64,000 nt of DNA, taken from contig NZ_JADEXD010000002.1 of assembly GCF_015207285.1 (NCBI RefSeq), forward strand, positions 48,663-112,662, in the 5' to 3' direction. The DNA is from Tychonema sp. LEGE 07203. GTDB lineage: Bacteria > Cyanobacteriota > Cyanobacteriia > Cyanobacteriales > Microcoleaceae. The stretch's first letter is position 1. Each line of letters begins with the position of its first letter. The position numbers were made by a program, and so were the translations under genes. The notes beneath the pieces are model-generated. The model was not told where the DNA came from. It searched no databases and worked only from the letters and a program-made list of their open reading frames with translations. Of this stretch, positions 60,158-64,000 are shown one piece after another.

Positions 60158-61364
60158 GGGCGGAACCTCTGGGAATGCGGCTTGGGAGAAACTTTATTAA
60201 AAAGAAATTGAAGTCAGGCGGCAGCTATGCCAATACATAGAATAATCTGAATGCGAGTCCGTCAATAATTGATTAATATTTTCTGACAACTTTGAATTAA
60301 TCTTTTGCTTTTGCCTTCGGTTGACTTCTATTGCCCATCATAGGTTAGCCGGTACTTCCGCATCAAATGCTCGCTTCTGTCAACTGTTGAGAGTTGAGAG
60401 TTGACTCGAATTTATTATTCCGATGAAGAGAGGATTTGATATCGTTCGATTTTCCATTTTTCGATTCCAGATGCTTTCGATTAACCCCACGGATCGAGCA
60501 GGTGGCGGGTACCACAGGAGAAATTCGCACGGTCATCGGTAGTTTGGCAAGAGCGGCCGGCGGCTCTCTCTGTTTCGCCGAAAACAGAACACTGGGCGAT
60601 CGCACTTCACAAACCGGGTTTCTCGATCGATGTCTGTGGTACCGCAGCCACCACTGTCTAAGAAACCGGGTTTTGAAGGCCTCAGTCCTGCCGAAAGAAC
60701 TTCAATTGTCGGATTTGGGATGCCGGGATTCGGGATTGTCCCGGTGCAGTTGATTTGAACAACCTTCTATAGTAGCTTTTTATCTGTATTCACGGCTAGA
60801 GAGTAATGGTACAATAGTTTCGGGGTAGCAAAAAAGGTTGTTGGGAACTGCGTCGGTTTCGCGAGCTGCCAGGGCCAACCTTTAAGTACAAAATTATTGT
60901 GGATTTTCCTGGTATTGCTGAGATTTAATAGATTTGAGGCAGTTGCGGTTGGATTTGGTGGCTGTATACCCGGTTTGGGGACTTGCACTGTTCCCTCGGC
61001 CGATCGACACCAGGGCAAGCTCGATCGCAAATCTCTCAGTAGTGTTAAGCTTGTGTTCGCCCTGTGCTTGTCTTCGGTAACTCGATCGGCACGAGGAGCT
61101 TGCCGCCCTGCTTAAATTTTGTTAATAAAATTTGCTCCGGGGTATATGCCTACAAAATCATGGTATAGTCTTTAGTTTCTACCTCGCAATCAGAACTTGA
61201 GGCTATTAATTTCCATATTAGATGGACTGACAACATTTAGAGGTAAAATTGCTAATTTTAGATACTTGTTTCTGACATCAAGAATCTCAAATCGAATGAC
61301 TCGGCTGCCTGCTATTTCTAACTGCCCAGCGCAGCTCAAGCGCGTAAATTAAAATAATGGCCTC
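60158..61364. other. Divergent intergenic region, 1.2 kb, with repeat fragments
   Basis: Contents: GAGAGTTGAGAGTTGACT heptamer-like units with an ATTATTCCGATGAAGAGAGG element end (60388-60440, also inverted at 20975-21000); the CAGATGCTTTCGATTAACCC then GGCGGGTACCACAGGAG repeat (60465-60535, cf. 16185-16252); and inverted GAAACCGGGTTT copies at 60615 and 60662. From 60770 to 61364 no gene or RNA could be named, and the Crp/Fnr promoter should lie near the end. Confidence 0.5.
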
Positions 61365-62075
61365 ATGGAAGACCGCTTTAATACCCGAGATCCGCAGTCT
61401 AATATAAATCAATTGATAGTTTCTACTCCTTTTTTTGCAGGTTTACCCGATCCGGTAATTGAAAGAGCAACTGTCCACATTGTTACCCGCAGCCATCCGT
61501 CAAATCAAGTGATTTTGCTGGAAAATGACTGGGGAACGTCAGTGTATTTTATATTGGATGGTTGGGTGAAAATTCGCACCTACAACCTAGACGGAAAAGA
61601 AGTAACACTGAATATTTTAGGGAAAGGAGAACTGTTCGGGGAAATGGCAGCGATCGAAGAAACACCGCGATCGACAGATGTCATCACCCTCGCCCCAACA
61701 CTGATCGGCAATATGCCAGCTCAGGATTTTGTGCAACTGATTAATACCGAGCCGCTAGCAGGCATTCGGCTAGCTCAACTGATGGCCCGCCGCCTGCGGC
61801 AAGTCAACCGTCGCCTGCGTTTGCGAGAGTCAGACAGTACCTCGCGAGTAGCAGATATTCTATTGTTTTTGGCAGAGGGGCAAGGGAAAATCATGTCAAC
61901 AGGAGGCACAGAAATTCCCAACCTCCCACACAGAGAATTAAGCAGTCTCAGCGGGCTGGCTAGGGAAACGGTAACGCGAGTGCTCAGCAAGCTAGAAAAA
62001 AAAGGCACAATTCACCGCGAACGTGACGTTTTGTGCATTCCCGACCTGCACGCCTTGGAGCGTCTGTTAGTGTAG
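61365..62075 (+). CDS. Crp/Fnr family transcriptional regulator
   Basis: A 236-residue regulator with an N-terminal cyclic-nucleotide-binding-like beta roll (residues ~18-135, SVYFILDGWVKIRTYNLDGK, GELFGEMAAIEETPRSTDV), a dimer helix (~140-165) and a C-terminal winged helix-turn-helix (LPHRELSSLSGLARETVTRV then LSKLEKKG, ~188-220). The PRST segment in the position of the cAMP phosphate-binding site (usually RxA with Ser/Thr) leaves it open whether a nucleotide binds. The start MEDRFNTRDPQSN and the text SHPSNQVILLENDWGTSVYF recall the DevH group of filamentous cyanobacteria, but I am not sure of that name. Target genes cannot be predicted. A universal stress gene follows 110 bp downstream. 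Confidence 0.88.
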   Translation: MEDRFNTRDPQSNINQLIVSTPFFAGLPDPVIERATVHIVTRSHPSNQVILLENDWGTSVYFILDGWVKIRTYNLDGKEVTLNILGKGELFGEMAAIEETPRSTDVITLAPTLIGNMPAQDFVQLINTEPLAGIRLAQLMARRLRQVNRRLRLRESDSTSRVADILLFLAEGQGKIMSTGGTEIPNLPHRELSSLSGLARETVTRVLSKLEKKGTIHRERDVLCIPDLHALERLLV

Positions 62076-62184
62076 AAGTATCGGAGACTGCCTCTGTGAA
62101 TCTCATTCAAAAGCACTCTCTGTTAAATATCTGTCAAATCTCTCAAATAACTGATATTGATGATTTTCCACGGGAGGTAAAGCT

Positions 62185-62682
62185 GTGAGTTTTAAGAAAA
62201 TTTTCGCCGCCGTAGATGAGTCTGAATTGGGCCAGCGCGTCTTCAGTCAAGCTTTAGAATTAGCTGTGGGCGATCGGGCCCAGATGATGTTATTTCACTG
62301 CGTTACTGTCAACACGATGGGCGAGACAGCAATACCAATTCCTGTAGATTTGGGTATGAATGTCGAGTTAATGGATCGAGCTTATCAAGCTCAACGTTTG
62401 CGGTTGGAAAATGAGGTCAAACAGTCTTCGGGCTTGCTACAAAATTACTGCGAAGCGGCGACCAAACAAGGATTGCAAGTGGAATTTGATTGCAAAATGG
62501 ATGGAGATCCTGGGCATTCTGTTTGTGAAGCTGCCGAAAATTGGGGCGCAGATTTAATAGTAATCGGGAGGCGCGGCCGCACGGGGCTGACAGAAGCTTT
62601 TCTCGGCAGCGTGAGCAATTATGTCGTTCATCACGCATCTTGTTCGGTTTTTGTAATTCAGGAAATCAAAGCCGAAAAATGA
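62185..62682 (+). CDS. Universal stress protein, UspA family
   Basis: A 165-residue Usp-fold protein. It starts FKKIFAAVDESELGQRVFSQAL and ends with the ATP-binding signature of the ATP-type Usp proteins: VIGRRGRTGLTEAFLGSVS then NYVVHHASCSVFVI (G-x2-G-x9-G-S type loop). Such proteins bind ATP as dimers and respond to starvation and stress. The start is the GTG at 62185, preceded by GGGAGG with good spacing. It is on the same strand and close behind the Crp/Fnr gene. Confidence 0.9.
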   Translation: MSFKKIFAAVDESELGQRVFSQALELAVGDRAQMMLFHCVTVNTMGETAIPIPVDLGMNVELMDRAYQAQRLRLENEVKQSSGLLQNYCEAATKQGLQVEFDCKMDGDPGHSVCEAAENWGADLIVIGRRGRTGLTEAFLGSVSNYVVHHASCSVFVIQEIKAEK

Positions 62683-63197
62683 TACTGCTGAAAAGTTTTG
62701 CCCGGACAATTCATCTAAAATAAGACTAGCGCGGGTATCTCAACCCGGTTTCTGGGATCAATATTAAATTTTGGTGCGAGGCTTCCAAACATTGAAACCG
62801 AGAATCGGGATTATATCTATAATTTCGAGCTCTCATAGGAGGTGCTGTCGGGCAAACAGGGCATAGGTCAAACCGGCCTCCGTGGCCAAACCGGGCATAG
62901 GGCATAGGGCGGGCATAGGGCTATCCTCACTTTCTTGAGTACCGCTATAGCGCGCAAGTTGAGTAAAATCTAAAATCTAAAATCTAAAACTGGTAATCAC
63001 TCGCATAGGGCGCAAGTCCGTTAAAACTGATAGAAGAGCACCTGTGGCAAAAACCGGGTTTGTGACTGCAAATTTAGCATCACAACCTATATCGTTCAGA
63101 AACCCGGTTTTTAATAGCTTCCACAGGAATGGTGCAACATCTGGGTTAAAATCTCAAATCTCAAATCTCAAATCTAAAATCTAAAATCTAAAATCGG
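62683..63197. repeat. Repeat-filled intergenic region
   Basis: GGGCATAG units (62868-62920), AAAATCT heptamers (62962-62990 and 63155-63195), and a loose inverted element 63025-63150 (GAGCACCTGTGG ... CCACAGGAATGGTGC) with inner AAACCGGGTTT copies. The end GGTGCAACATCTGGGTTAAA resembles the TTGCACC family. No gene seen. Confidence 0.6.
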
Positions 63198-63956
63198 ATG
63201 AGTGATTTTTTGTCAGCAGATGCCGCGTCTAATTCGGGCAGTTCACCGAGTACAAATAACGATCGCCAAACCGCAGCTATTTCAGATAATGCGGGCGCGT
63301 CCCCAAATCGAGATCCGGGGAGAGGCGACAATCGCCCGGAAGCGCCTTTGAGGCTGGTAGAAACGGCATTTTTGGCAAGTACCGCTAGCTTGATTTGGTT
63401 GGTAAATTATTACTTTCCGCTGGGGCCTTTGCTGCGGGTTTTTTTCCCGATACCCATCGCCCTGGTTTACCTGCGCTGGGGCAACCGAGCGGCTTGGATG
63501 TCAGCTTTGGTATCGGGTTTGCTGCTGTCGGTACTCATGGGCCCGACGCGGAGCATTTTATACGTGATTCCTTTTGGAATTATGGGAGTTGCACTGGGAG
63601 GACTTTGGAGACACAAAGCGAGTTGGTCTGCTTCTATTAGTTTGGGCGCGCTAATTGGTACTGTCGGCTTCTTTTTTCGGTTTTGGCTGCTGTCAGCTTT
63701 GGTGGGCCAGGATCTCTGGGTTTACATCACCGTCCAGGTAACAGAGATGGTGGAATGGGTGTTTGTGAGGCTGGGCTGGCTGGTGGTGCCGAGCTTGGAC
63801 GCAATTGGGGCGATCGCCGCAGGGATGATTTTGGTTAACAATATTGTTTATTTATTTGTCGTACATTTGGTAGCTTTGCTGCTGCTCGATCGTTTGGGAA
63901 ATCCGATTCCGCGGCCGCCGCGCTGGGTGCAGGTTTTAATTGATTATGAGGAGTAG
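63198..63956 (+). CDS. DUF2232 family membrane protein
   Basis: A 252-residue membrane protein: a disordered, Asn/Ser-rich N-terminus (1-48), then about six hydrophobic segments from PLRLVETAFLASTASLIWLV to VVHLVALLLLDRLG. It ends with the conserved-looking GNPIPRPPRWVQVLIDYEE. This fits DUF2232, a family of predicted integral membrane proteins found in Firmicutes and cyanobacteria, possibly related to transporters (YybS-like). Substrate unknown. The ATG at 63198 follows AAAATCT heptamers directly, so its ribosome site may lie in the repeat. Confidence 0.8.
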   Translation: MSDFLSADAASNSGSSPSTNNDRQTAAISDNAGASPNRDPGRGDNRPEAPLRLVETAFLASTASLIWLVNYYFPLGPLLRVFFPIPIALVYLRWGNRAAWMSALVSGLLLSVLMGPTRSILYVIPFGIMGVALGGLWRHKASWSASISLGALIGTVGFFFRFWLLSALVGQDLWVYITVQVTEMVEWVFVRLGWLVVPSLDAIGAIAAGMILVNNIVYLFVVHLVALLLLDRLGNPIPRPPRWVQVLIDYEE

Positions 63957-63973
63957 TTGTTGACCAAACAGGG

Positions 63974-64000
63974 CATGGGGCATGGGGCATGGGGCATGGG
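63974..64000. repeat. GGGCATG heptamer array, cut by the window end
   Basis: Uninterrupted GGGGCAT units run up to the last base, the same unit as at 54190-54310. Confidence 0.8.

Noticed and set aside
60770..61110. Possible RNase P RNA, tmRNA or 6S RNA in the long gap
   Set aside because: None of the conserved core motifs of these RNAs could be found by eye.
60897..61115. 72-codon frame in the divergent region before the Crp/Fnr gene
   Set aside because: No ribosome site, mixed hydrophobic/Cys-rich text without repeat or family pattern, and no support from neighbours.

Overview
The window is chromosomal DNA of a filamentous, non-heterocystous-type cyanobacterium, most like the Oscillatoriales (Microcoleus, Oscillatoria, Phormidium). 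The evidence is the very frequent HIP1 palindrome GCGATCGC, a cyanobacterial gene set (CcmP carboxysome shell protein, paired Flv3/Flv1 flavodiiron proteins, Ycf23/DUF561, DUF2301, DUF502 next to nusB), and dense heptanucleotide tandem repeats (STRR) between genes. No rRNA, tRNA or CRISPR array was recognised.

Layout. 0.1-6.9 kb: a solitary C5 DNA methyltransferase, a glycosyltransferase, rsmI, a PfkB kinase, a JmjC-like cupin protein and a CysQ-type phosphatase. 7.2-11.1 kb: one large DUF4347/FG-GAP/RTX secreted-protein gene, now a pseudogene broken by a dead IS630-family element, a frameshift and a nonsense codon. 11.4-16 kb: dprA, a DUF218 protein, a DUF2301 protein, an unknown protein and ycf23. 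16.6-20.8 kb and 27.7-30.5 kb: two very large PAS hybrid histidine kinases. Between them lie a WGxxGxxG protein, ccmP with a pentapeptide-repeat gene, a secreted protein, pyrE, and a low-GC type II restriction-modification pair (24.8-27.2 kb).

31.5-34.2 kb holds a 918-residue protein with four copies of an unrecognised ~105-residue domain flanking an NHL-like propeller. 34.7-49.2 kb holds housekeeping and signalling genes: DUF502, nusB, ftsY, a SpoIIE-type phosphatase, argH, a small basic protein, a decayed PrxQ gene, a Nudix hydrolase, an alpha/beta hydrolase, coaX and a GAF histidine kinase. 49.8-53.6 kb is the flv3-flv1 pair for O2 photoreduction. The tail holds pgsA, a sugar transferase, a two-gene locus (long acidic coiled-coil protein plus actin/Hsp70-like ATPase) joined through an A10 run, a Crp/Fnr regulator, a universal stress protein and a DUF2232 membrane protein.

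The intergenic DNA is unusually structured. At least three families of MITE-like elements are visible: a ~119-bp family with TTGCACCATTCTCAA-type ends (three copies), a ~100-bp element inserted at TA inside a hairpin-rich repeat, and elements with ATATC..TTCCGGTTGCA-type ends that enclose the STRR heptamer arrays. The strongest leads are the A10 frameshift locus, the four-copy domain protein, the composite STRR elements and the dated decay of the DUF4347/RTX gene.
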